DNA of 64,000 nt from positions 124,001 to 188,000 of the forward strand of contig NZ_NLFK01000003.1 in NCBI RefSeq assembly GCF_002263215.1, written 5' to 3'. Positions 56,812 through 64,000 of this stretch are shown piece after piece (the stretch's first letter is position 1; each line of letters opens with the position of its first letter). The position numbers and the translations under genes were made by a program. Source of the stretch: Actinobacillus seminis. Lineage in GTDB: Bacteria > Pseudomonadota > Gammaproteobacteria > Enterobacterales > Pasteurellaceae. The notes beneath the pieces are model-generated. The model ran no database searches. It was not told the origin of the DNA and saw nothing but the letters and a program-made list of their open reading frames with translations.

Positions 56812-57414
56812 TTAAAGTTTATCTGCGTGTTGTTTTAGGTATTTTGCGACGCCTTCAGGGTTATCTTTCATCCCTTCTTTGCCTTTTTCCCATTGTGCCG
56901 GACAAACTTCACCGTGCTCTTCGTGGAATTGTAAGGCATCAACCATACGTAACATTTCGTCGATATTACGACCTAGTGGAAGATCGTTAACCACTTGGTG
57001 ACGAACTACACCATTTTTGTCAATTAAGAATGAGGCACGTAATGCTACGCCTGCTTCCGGATGTTCAATACCATAAGCTTGAGCGATACTGTGTTTTACG
57101 TCACCGACTAACGCGTATTGTACTTGACCGATACCGCCGTTCTCTGTTGATGTATTACGCCATGCGTTGTGGGTGAATTCTGAGTCAATAGAAACACCGA
57201 CAACTTCAACACCGCGTTTTTGGAATTCAGCATAACGGTGGTCAAATGCGATTAATTCTGACGGACAAACGAATGTAAAATCAAGCGGATAGAAGAACAC
57301 GACCGCAGCTTTACCGGCAACATGTTGTTTAAAATTGAAGTTATCAACAATTTCACCGTTACCTAAAACGGCAGAAGCGGTAAAATCTGGGGCTTGACGA
57401 GTAACTAATACCAT
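56812..57414 (-). CDS. Typical 2-Cys peroxiredoxin (AhpC/TSA family)
   Basis: 200 residues from MVLVTRQAPDFTASAVLG (57414), which has AAGGAG upstream; the frame is open for 26 more codons but those are not conserved. Peroxidatic Cys in FYPLDFTFVCPSELIAF, resolving Cys in HGEVCPAQWEKGKEGM. RASFLIDKNGVVRHQ is conserved. Reduces H2O2 and organic peroxides. No AhpF gene nearby. Confidence 0.93.
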   Translation of the reverse strand: MVLVTRQAPDFTASAVLGNGEIVDNFNFKQHVAGKAAVVFFYPLDFTFVCPSELIAFDHRYAEFQKRGVEVVGVSIDSEFTHNAWRNTSTENGGIGQVQYALVGDVKHSIAQAYGIEHPEAGVALRASFLIDKNGVVRHQVVNDLPLGRNIDEMLRMVDALQFHEEHGEVCPAQWEKGKEGMKDNPEGVAKYLKQHADKL

Positions 57415-57580
57415 AGTAAAAATCTCCTTAATGATGGATTGATAACAAATTTTGCTGAAAGGCAAAATAAGTAAAAAATTAACGTTGAGCATTGTAAAAA
57501 AATTAATTTCAGTTGAATAGTTGGTTTTATCTATTAAACTAATTATTTATTTCTAATTAAATAAAACGGGAAACAAAATT

Positions 57581-58768
57581 ATGTCTAACTTAAATTCTGT
57601 AGCAACCAGATTAATCCATTCCGGACGCAACAAACGCGTGACGCTGGGGAGTGTCAATCCGGTTATACAACGTGCTTCATCATTGGTTTTTGATAGCTTG
57701 GAAGAAAAGAAAAAAGCAACACAAAACCGTTTTAAAGGCGGGCTATTTTATGGGCGTCGCGGTACGTTAACGCATTTCGCTTTACAAGAGTTGATGTGCG
57801 AATTGGAGGGAGGGGCGGGTTGTTATTTGTATCCGTGCGGTGCGGCGGCGGTGACCAATAGTATTTTGTCTTTTGTTGCCAGTGGCGATCATATCTTAAT
57901 GACCGGGGCGGCGTATGAGCCAACTCAAGAGTTCTGTATGACTATTTTGCAAAAAATGAATATACAAACGACCTTCTATGATCCGCTTATTGGGGAAAAA
58001 ATTGCTCAATTGGTGCAGCCGAATACCAAAGTATTGTTTTTGGAAGCGCCGAGTTCGCTGACAATGGAAGTTCCCGATATTCCGGCGATTGTTAACGCAG
58101 TGAGAGCGGTTAATCCGGAAATTGTCATCATGATCGATAATACTTGGAGCAGCGGTGTATTATTCAAGGCATTGGATTTCGGTATTGATATTTCTATTCA
58201 GGCAGGAACCAAATATTTGGTGGGGCATTCCGATGCTTTGATTGGCACTGCGGTTGCTAATGAGAGATGTTGGGCGCAATTACGTGAACATTCGTATTTA
58301 ATGGGGCAAATGGTAGATGCAGAGACAGCTTACATGACAGCAAGAGGAATTCGCAGTTTGATGCTCCGTTTGCAGCAACATGAAATTAGTAGCATTAAAG
58401 TTGCCAAATGGTTGCAAGAACAACCGGAAGTAAAAACTGTGTATCACCCTGCATTACCAAGTTGTCCGGGGCATGAGTATTTTAAACGAGATTTTTCCGG
58501 TTCCTGTGGTTTATTTTCTTTTGAATTGCAGCAAAAATTGACAGATCAGCAATTATCGGCTTTTATGGATCATTTTGAATTATTCGGGATGGCGTACTCT
58601 TGGGGAGGATTTGAATCATTGATTTTGTACAACCAACCGGAGGAAATTGCCAAGATCCGTCCAGCGATCAAGCGTCCGTTGACCGGTACGTTAATTCGCG
58701 TCCATATTGGACTTGAAGCGGTCGAGGAATTAATTGCTGATTTACGCAAAGGATTGGATCGTTTATAA
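57581..58768 (+). CDS. metC: Cystathionine beta-lyase
   Basis: 395 residues. PLP-Lys in [40 protein letters not shown] and [20 protein letters not shown] match MetC of gamma-proteobacteria. Normal length (395 in E. coli). Converts cystathionine to homocysteine in methionine synthesis. Single gene with terminator. Confidence 0.95.
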   Translation: MSNLNSVATRLIHSGRNKRVTLGSVNPVIQRASSLVFDSLEEKKKATQNRFKGGLFYGRRGTLTHFALQELMCELEGGAGCYLYPCGAAAVTNSILSFVASGDHILMTGAAYEPTQEFCMTILQKMNIQTTFYDPLIGEKIAQLVQPNTKVLFLEAPSSLTMEVPDIPAIVNAVRAVNPEIVIMIDNTWSSGVLFKALDFGIDISIQAGTKYLVGHSDALIGTAVANERCWAQLREHSYLMGQMVDAETAYMTARGIRSLMLRLQQHEISSIKVAKWLQEQPEVKTVYHPALPSCPGHEYFKRDFSGSCGLFSFELQQKLTDQQLSAFMDHFELFGMAYSWGGFESLILYNQPEEIAKIRPAIKRPLTGTLIRVHIGLEAVEELIADLRKGLDRL

Positions 58769-58778
58769 CGATAAACAG

Positions 58779-58805
58779 AAGGCGGGAAAATCCCGCCTTG
58801 TTTTT
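58779..58805. terminator. Terminator between convergent metC and folK
   Basis: AAGGCGGGA and TCCCGCCTT form a strong nine-pair stem with a three- to four-base loop, followed by TGTTTTT on the plus strand. Confidence 0.92.
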
Positions 58806-59286
58806 AGCGTAAAATTTGCATTTGATGCGTTGAGAATTGACTGACTAACGCTGTGATCATCTCACCGTTCGGTAGACATAAATCGGGAGCAATTTCGTAT
58901 AAGGGAACAATCACGAATTCACGATTTTTCATATCATAATGCGGAACGGTTAAACGTTCATTGTGTAATTGCAGATCCTCATATAACAAAATATCCAAAT
59001 CTAAGGTGCGTTCTCCCCAGCGACGCCGACGCACCCGTCCTTGTTCCTTTTCAATTTGTTGCAAGGCATCAAGTAATACCAAAGGTTCAAGTTCGGTTCG
59101 CAAACAGACAACCGCATTAACGTAATCCGGTTGATTTTGCGGTCCAAGCGGCTTGCTTTGATAAAAAGAACTGATTGCCATAAGCTGGGAATTCGGCAAC
59201 CTATCCAATGCCTTTAATGCGGTATCAAGCTGCGTTTTAGGCTGATTTAAATTGCTGCCTAAGGCAATATAAACGGTTTTCATCAT
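58804..59286 (-). CDS. folK: Hydroxymethyl-dihydropterin pyrophosphokinase
   Basis: 160 residues. TVYIALGSNLNQPKTQLDTA, SSFYQSKPLGPQNQPDYVNA and GERTLDLDILLYED (Mg/ATP residues) with the HYDMKNREFVIVPLYEIAPD end (Asp/Arg). Folate pathway. Overlaps the pcnB stop by four bases, as in E. coli. Confidence 0.96.
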   Translation of the reverse strand: MMKTVYIALGSNLNQPKTQLDTALKALDRLPNSQLMAISSFYQSKPLGPQNQPDYVNAVVCLRTELEPLVLLDALQQIEKEQGRVRRRRWGERTLDLDILLYEDLQLHNERLTVPHYDMKNREFVIVPLYEIAPDLCLPNGEMITALVSQFSTHQMQILR

Positions 59287-60770
59287 ACAGTTTTTGGCGT
59301 ACTACGACGTTTTCTCGGGTAATATTTTCTTTTCGGCTTAGGATGTAAACGTTGTTGTTCTTTGATTAAATTTATGCGCTGTTCTATATTGCTTAGCTGA
59401 TATTCGTGCCACCAAGCTACTAATTCGACATACTCGCCACCCTCAATTTCTGCACGCATTGCCAACAAATCAAAGGCGGCTCTGAATTTGGGGTGTGCCA
59501 TGGTTTTTACCGGCGTATTACCGGTACGTTTTAGTAACTGCAATTGTAAAAACCAAATATCGCGGATGACTGCTGTATGACGTCGGGGAGCAGCTAAAGA
59601 TCGACATAAAGTATCCAATACTTCATTGCCGGCTAAAGCATAGGCATCATGATTATTCAGTCCGCCTTCATTTTTCAGCATTTCGACTTTTTCGCGCAAT
59701 GGATACCAAAAGAACGCCGCAAATAAAAATGCCGGATTAATGCGCAATTTGTCTGCCAAACGCTCGTCAGTTGAGCTTAGGGATTTTAAAATCATGCGCT
59801 CGGCAAAACTGTCTTCTTGTTCAGTAAAATAGGGCATCAATGCGGGGAAAAGTTGCTCGAAAAGATGATATTCTCGCAATAATTTATAGGTTTTTACGCC
59901 ATAACCGTTTTGCAATAATTTTAAACTTTCGTCAAATAAACGCGCCGGCGGAATATTTTTTAGTAATGGGGCAAGGGGACGAATGGGCGCTTCGCTCGGT
60001 TTTTCTAAAAACATATCCAATTTTGCCATAAAACGAATAGAACGTAACATTCTCACCGGATCTTCCTGATAACGTACCACCGGGTCACCAATTAAGCGCA
60101 ATTTGCCGGCTTTCAGATCCTCCAGTCCGTGAAAATAATCACACAGGGTATTATTCTGCGGATTGTAATATAAGGCATTAACGGTAAAATCACGTCGAGC
60201 GGCATCTTGTTCTAAGGTGCCATATACATTATCGCGTAATAGCATACCGTCTTTGTTTTGTTTAGCTTGTTTTTCGTTGTTGGTTTCTTGGTGATGAGCG
60301 CGGAAGGTGGCAACTTCTATAATATCGCGTCCAAACATGACGTGTGCCAAGCGAAAACGGCGACCGACCAAGCGACATTGACGTTGAAAAATTGCCAGCA
60401 CTTGCTCCGGACGAGCATTGGTAGCGACATCAAAATCTTTTGGTTTTTTCCCTAATAATAAATCACGCAAACAGCCACCAACCACATAGGCTTCAAAACC
60501 TTGGCGTTGCAATTTTTCTACCACAAACAGCGCATTTTTACTGATCATATGCGGGTAAATGCCAAATTGTGATGCCTTTATGACCGCTTTATGATAATGA
60601 CGCGATAACGCCGTTTTTGGGAGCGCAGACGGATTGGCGAAAGGCGCTGCATTTCGTGGTAATACAGGTTTGAAATGTGTTTTTGTTTGAGAATCTGTTG
60701 TTTTATGTTCGTTGACGACAGGCTGTGCGTTCTTTTTTTTGCCTAACAGATTTTTAATTAACGTTAAAAT
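59283..60770 (-). CDS. pcnB: Poly(A) polymerase I, probable AUU start
   Basis: About 495 residues. The nucleotidyltransferase motif is AYVVGGCLRDLLLGKKPKDF with DVATNARPEQ; RRDFTVNALYYNP and EDPVRMLRSIRFMAKL follow, and a basic C-terminus (PKPKRKYYPRKRRSTP). The first ATG in frame is at 60548, but the frame is open and codes for a family-like basic leader (LIKNLLGKKKNAQ ... HFKPVLPRN) back to ATT codons at 60773 and 60770. GAGG lies six bases before the second ATT. E. coli pcnB is known to start at AUU, so ATT at 60770 is proposed. Polyadenylates RNA for decay. Confidence 0.85.
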   Translation of the reverse strand: MLTLIKNLLGKKKNAQPVVNEHKTTDSQTKTHFKPVLPRNAAPFANPSALPKTALSRHYHKAVIKASQFGIYPHMISKNALFVVEKLQRQGFEAYVVGGCLRDLLLGKKPKDFDVATNARPEQVLAIFQRQCRLVGRRFRLAHVMFGRDIIEVATFRAHHQETNNEKQAKQNKDGMLLRDNVYGTLEQDAARRDFTVNALYYNPQNNTLCDYFHGLEDLKAGKLRLIGDPVVRYQEDPVRMLRSIRFMAKLDMFLEKPSEAPIRPLAPLLKNIPPARLFDESLKLLQNGYGVKTYKLLREYHLFEQLFPALMPYFTEQEDSFAERMILKSLSSTDERLADKLRINPAFLFAAFFWYPLREKVEMLKNEGGLNNHDAYALAGNEVLDTLCRSLAAPRRHTAVIRDIWFLQLQLLKRTGNTPVKTMAHPKFRAAFDLLAMRAEIEGGEYVELVAWWHEYQLSNIEQRINLIKEQQRLHPKPKRKYYPRKRRSTPKTV

Positions 60771-60814
60771 AATAAACCTCGAGAATGCTCAATATAAATT
60801 AAAAACAAAAAGTG

Positions 60815-60843
60815 AAAAGTGCGGTGAAAATTACCGCACTTTC
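60815..60843 (-). terminator. Uptake-signal hairpin after dksA
   Basis: AAAGTGCGGT and ACCGCACTTT are paired around a seven-base loop, between the dksA stop and the pcnB leader. Confidence 0.8.
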
Positions 60844-60866
60844 TCTTACCAATTTACAAATCAAAA

Positions 60867-61304
60867 TTAGCTGATCATTTGTTTTTCGCGAATTTCTGCT
60901 AATGTTTTGCAATCAATGCAAAGATCCGCAGTTGGACGCGCTTCTAGACGACGAATGCCGATTTCTACACCACAAGACTTGCAATAACCAAACTCATCAG
61001 TGTCTAATTTTTTCAAGGTATTATCAATTTTTTTCATCAGTTTGCGTTCACGATCACGATTGCGTAATTCCAAGCTGAATTCTTCTTCTTGGGTCGCACG
61101 ATCTGCCGGATCCGGGAAATTAGAGGCTTCATCTTGCATATGCGCTACGGTGCGGGAAGTTTCCTCATGAATTTGATCTTTCCAGGCTTGCAAGATTTTT
61201 TTGAAATGTTGTACCTGTTTCTCATTCATGTACTCCTCACCGTCTTGTAATCGGTACGGTTCAACACCGGCAAGAGCCAATAAGCTTAAAGAGGATTTAG
61301 ACAT
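60867..61304 (-). CDS. dksA: RNA polymerase-binding regulator DksA
   Basis: 145 residues. Coiled coil with the tip acidic pair in [20 protein letters not shown], and zinc finger [20 protein letters not shown] / CIDC. Works with ppGpp at stringent promoters. First gene before pcnB-folK. Confidence 0.97.
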   Translation of the reverse strand: MSKSSLSLLALAGVEPYRLQDGEEYMNEKQVQHFKKILQAWKDQIHEETSRTVAHMQDEASNFPDPADRATQEEEFSLELRNRDRERKLMKKIDNTLKKLDTDEFGYCKSCGVEIGIRRLEARPTADLCIDCKTLAEIREKQMIS

Positions 61305-61467
61305 AGGTATCTCCTAATAAAAATGCATCCATTTCTGTCGTTCAAACCGCATTGGAGGCGATAAGTATTCAAGTTGATTTTTTAAAGGCGATATAAATAA
61401 CAGAACTTGGAACATTTAGCAAATAAATTTACGGTAAGATGGCGAATTTTACTGAATAAAATATTAA

Positions 61468-61489
61468 ATTTGCGATCTAGGTTACAAAA
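61468..61489 (+). promoter_or_regulatory. CRP-S (competence regulatory) site upstream of comEC
   Basis: TTTGCGATCTAGGTTACAAA forms the core of this 22-bp site. The consensus competence element has TTTGCGAT-N-N-ATCGCAAA; the TGCGA left half is exact and the right half is weaker (GTTACAAA). It lies about 75-95 bases before the comEC start, the position expected for the Sxy-dependent promoters known in H. influenzae, of which rec2 is one. Confidence 0.82.
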
Positions 61490-61563
61490 TTGCACAGCCA
61501 ATCTTGTTGTCACTTGGTGAATTTTTCATATTTACGCTTAGTAATTGGTAATAATAATGAAAA

Positions 61564-64000
61564 ATGATGAACATGTATAAGATAGGCGTTGATTTGGATT
61601 TGTTCACGCGAACAATTGTGTTGGCGGGGTTTAGCTTGGTTTTTTTGCCGAAATTGGCGTTGCTGGAATGGCATATGGCATGCGAGCTTTTTATTGCGTG
61701 CGCCTTGTTATTTGCGAGCACTTATCTCCCCTGTTGGCAATATGGCGGACAAAAAATAGTGCGCATCAACGCCTATTTTCGCCGGATTTTTGCGACCGGA
61801 ATACTGCTCATATTATGTTTAGGCTATTTTCATTCCGCTGCGTTGGATCTTATTAAAACCGCAGAAAATATCACCGCACTTCCTGCACTTCCTGCTAAAA
61901 TGAGGGTGAATTTTCGGATTGAAGAAGTGTTGCAGCAACAGGATTACCAACGCTTAATTGTTAAGGCGCGATTGCAAGCTGATTTACCGGAGCAACGGAT
62001 TTATCTCAATTGGGCATTGCCGGCAAAGGCGCGTGCGGGTGAAATTTGGCGGGGAGAATTAAAACTGCGCCCACTGTCGGCGCGTTATAATTTCGGTGGG
62101 TTTGATCGGTTGCAATGGTATTTAGCGAAAGGGATTAGCGCTTATGGCAGCGTGAAAAGTGCGGTTAAAATTAAAGAGGATTTTCATTGGCGCGAGCGAT
62201 GTTTGAATGCCGCGCGGCAACAAACCCAAGATTTACCCATGCAAGGATTATTGTTAGCCTTGGGGTTTGGCGAACGGGCGTGGCTGAGTACTGATGTGTG
62301 GCAACATTATCAACAAACCAACACTGCTCATTTAATCGCGATTTCCGGATTGCATATCGGCTTGGCAATGTGGGTGGGCTGGATATTGGCGCGTGGCGTG
62401 CAAGGGATTTTTCCTACGCATTGGATTTCTCCTTCTTTTCCTCTTATTTGTGGTCTTTTCGTGGCGTTAGGTTATGCGCAGCTTGCCGGATTAAGTATTC
62501 CGACTTTTCGCGCAGTGCTGGCGTTGATTATTTTGTGTGCCTTTCAATTTTTTCGAGCTTATTGTACGTCGTGGCAGTTTTTATGGCGGGTGGTGGCACT
62601 GTTATTGTTATATGATCCGCTGATGCTACTTTCCGGCAGTTTTTGGTTATCGGTCGGGGCAGTAGCCTGTCTCATTACTTGGTATCAGTTTGTTCCTTTG
62701 TCACTTTTTATGTGGCGCGGTCAGCCGGTACGTCAAGCGGTTGGGAAAACATTTCCGCTGTTTAGCTTATGTCATTTACAATTGGGGCTGTTGTGGTTAT
62801 TTACGCCTATTCAGCTATTTTTATTTCATACTTTTTTCCCCATGGGCGGAGTGGCGAATTTATTGGCTGTTCCGCTTTTTAGTTTTATTTTAGTGCCGCT
62901 GGTATTATTCGCTTTAGCAACGCAAGGCGCTTGGCAATCTTGGTGGTGGGCGGATAACATTGCACAATGGATAACAGAAATATTGCGCCATTTGGCAGTT
63001 GGCGAGCTGTGGGTTTCGCAAAAAAACGCGTTAATTTTGACCGCACTTTTTGCCCTGTGCTTTGCTTGTTATGTGTCATATTTAAAGCGCTTACAAGTAA
63101 AGGCTGCCTTAGAGATTGCCAATGTACATGCGCCTCGATTTCCGCTGTCTTTAAATTTCCGAGCAATTCCGGCTAAATCGGCTTTACACGCGGCGCAATG
63201 TTTGGCGTTAGGTTTGGTTGTCGGTTGTTTCGGCGTTTGGGGCTATAGCAAAATGACCGAACCGCTGTGGCGGTTAGAAAGTTTGGATGTGGGACAGGGG
63301 TTGGCAATGCTATTGGTAAAAAATGATCGTGGTATTTTATATGATACCGGTTCGGCATGGCAGGGCGGCAGTATGGCTCGATTGGAAATTCTACCTTATT
63401 TACAACGCCAAGGTATCCAATTGGAACAACTTATTCTTAGCCATGATGATAATGATCATGCGGGTGGAGTGAGAGATATTTTGGCAGTTTATCCGGATAT
63501 TACAGTAATTCGTTCTTCTTTCAAAAACGCGGGAGAAAAGCACCGCACTTTATGCAAGCAAGGGGTGCGTTGGGAATGGCAGGGGTTGCATTTTAGTGCA
63601 CTGGCGCCACAAAAAAATATTGCTCGGGCGAAAAACGAGCATTCTTGCGTGTTGTTAGTATCGGATGAAACCTATCGAGTTTTGTTAACGGGAGATGCTG
63701 ATCTTGCTCTGGAAAATACCTTTGTCCCCTTGTTGGATAAAATTGACCTGTTGCAGGTCGGGCATCATGGAAGTCGAACGTCAACCGGCAAGACGTTAGT
63801 GCAAACCGCCCGTCCTGATATAGCGTTAATTTCGGCAAGTCGTTGGAATGCTTGGGGATTTCCGCACGCGGAGGTGGTAAATCGGCTGAAAGAAAATGCA
63901 GTGACGGTTTATAATACCGCCTTATCGGGGCAAATTCGTGTCGAATTTACGCCAAAATATATGCGAGTTAAAACCGCCAGAAATCCTTGGGCACCTTGGT
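61564..64000 (+). CDS. comEC: DNA-uptake channel ComEC/Rec2, cut by window edge
   Basis: Open from an ATG at 61564 (61567 and 61573 are alternatives) to base 64000, at least 812 residues. N-terminal membrane domain with DUF4131-like OB fold, the competence signature NTAHLIAISGLHIGLAMWVG and AGLSIPTFRAVLALIILCAF, then a metallo-beta-lactamase-like domain (SLDVGQGLAMLLV, LSHDDNDHAGGVRD, LLTGDADLALEN, QVGHHGSRTSTG). Transports single-stranded DNA into the cytoplasm in natural transformation. No frameshift seen. H. influenzae calls it rec2. Confidence 0.95.
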   Translation, partial: MMNMYKIGVDLDLFTRTIVLAGFSLVFLPKLALLEWHMACELFIACALLFASTYLPCWQYGGQKIVRINAYFRRIFATGILLILCLGYFHSAALDLIKTAENITALPALPAKMRVNFRIEEVLQQQDYQRLIVKARLQADLPEQRIYLNWALPAKARAGEIWRGELKLRPLSARYNFGGFDRLQWYLAKGISAYGSVKSAVKIKEDFHWRERCLNAARQQTQDLPMQGLLLALGFGERAWLSTDVWQHYQQTNTAHLIAISGLHIGLAMWVGWILARGVQGIFPTHWISPSFPLICGLFVALGYAQLAGLSIPTFRAVLALIILCAFQFFRAYCTSWQFLWRVVALLLLYDPLMLLSGSFWLSVGAVACLITWYQFVPLSLFMWRGQPVRQAVGKTFPLFSLCHLQLGLLWLFTPIQLFLFHTFFPMGGVANLLAVPLFSFILVPLVLFALATQGAWQSWWWADNIAQWITEILRHLAVGELWVSQKNALILTALFALCFACYVSYLKRLQVKAALEIANVHAPRFPLSLNFRAIPAKSALHAAQCLALGLVVGCFGVWGYSKMTEPLWRLESLDVGQGLAMLLVKNDRGILYDTGSAWQGGSMARLEILPYLQRQGIQLEQLILSHDDNDHAGGVRDILAVYPDITVIRSSFKNAGEKHRTLCKQGVRWEWQGLHFSALAPQKNIARAKNEHSCVLLVSDETYRVLLTGDADLALENTFVPLLDKIDLLQVGHHGSRTSTGKTLVQTARPDIALISASRWNAWGFPHAEVVNRLKENAVTVYNTALSGQIRVEFTPKYMRVKTARNPWAPW

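Overview
This window comes from a member of the Pasteurellaceae (gamma-proteobacteria). The sequence AAGTGCGGT and its complement occur dozens of times, often as inverted pairs that double as hairpins at gene ends. This is the DNA uptake signal of the Haemophilus influenzae / Pasteurella / Aggregatibacter branch. Gene neighbourhoods (ilvI-ilvH with an NhaC-type carrier, topB-secG-ybaB-recR, ribD-degS, rec2-dksA-pcnB-folK) also match that family as I remember it. The species cannot be named from sequence alone; a urease plus nickel-transport cluster of the Actinobacillus/Haemophilus type is present but broken.

Layout. 1-15 kb: core metabolism and transport, namely a YeiH-type exporter with its LysR regulator, nagK, ribA, ilvIH, a lysine-riboswitch-controlled NhaC-family carrier, a broken hns, hemA, gloB, a methyltransferase, and a 5-oxoprolinase operon (pxpB-pxpC-pxpA plus an NRAMP-like carrier). 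15.4-18.6 kb: a decayed block (yegP-like, CocE-type hydrolase, YfcC-type carrier). 19-24.6 kb: ycaO, zapG, degQ and a nickel/cobalt exporter pair. 24.7-27.4 kb: an FnrS-like small RNA behind a perfect FNR box, a membrane-protein gene broken by a defective IS3-family element, and a ghost integrase beside tRNA-Leu(GAG). 27.4-34.8 kb: housekeeping genes (secG, topB, ybaB, recR, pepA, lptF, lptG).

34.9-44.7 kb is a heavily deleted P2-like prophage next to tRNA-Leu(CAA): duplicated integrase start, truncated integrase, baseplate genes J/W/V, a two-gene cargo, a frameshifted tape measure, tail completion genes R/S, and fragments of lysis and terminase genes. 44.7-54.9 kb holds ribD, degS and yfbR, then the nickel/urease locus: nimR diverging from nikKLMQO and ure genes. 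Here nimR, nikK and nikQ are frameshifted, ureA, ureB and the first part of ureC are deleted so that NikO is fused in frame to the UreC C-terminus, and ureG has lost the segment carrying the CPH nickel motif. ureE, ureF and ureH look intact, so loss of urease appears recent. 54.9-64 kb returns to core genes: yjdM, ytfJ, a glycosylase-family protein, a peroxiredoxin, metC, folK, pcnB (probable AUU start), dksA, and comEC/rec2 behind a competence-type CRP-S site.

Two themes cut across the window. First, several deletions end at short repeats or produce in-frame chimeras (NikO-UreC, UreG, CocE hydrolase, transposase, integrase-gpJ). Second, at least eight frameshifts sit in short A-runs (hns, yegP, IS OrfA, the IS-interrupted gene, tape measure, degS, nikK twice). 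The second pattern is compatible either with real decay or slippage or with homopolymer errors in the underlying assembly, so the single-base lesions need read-level support before being treated as biology.
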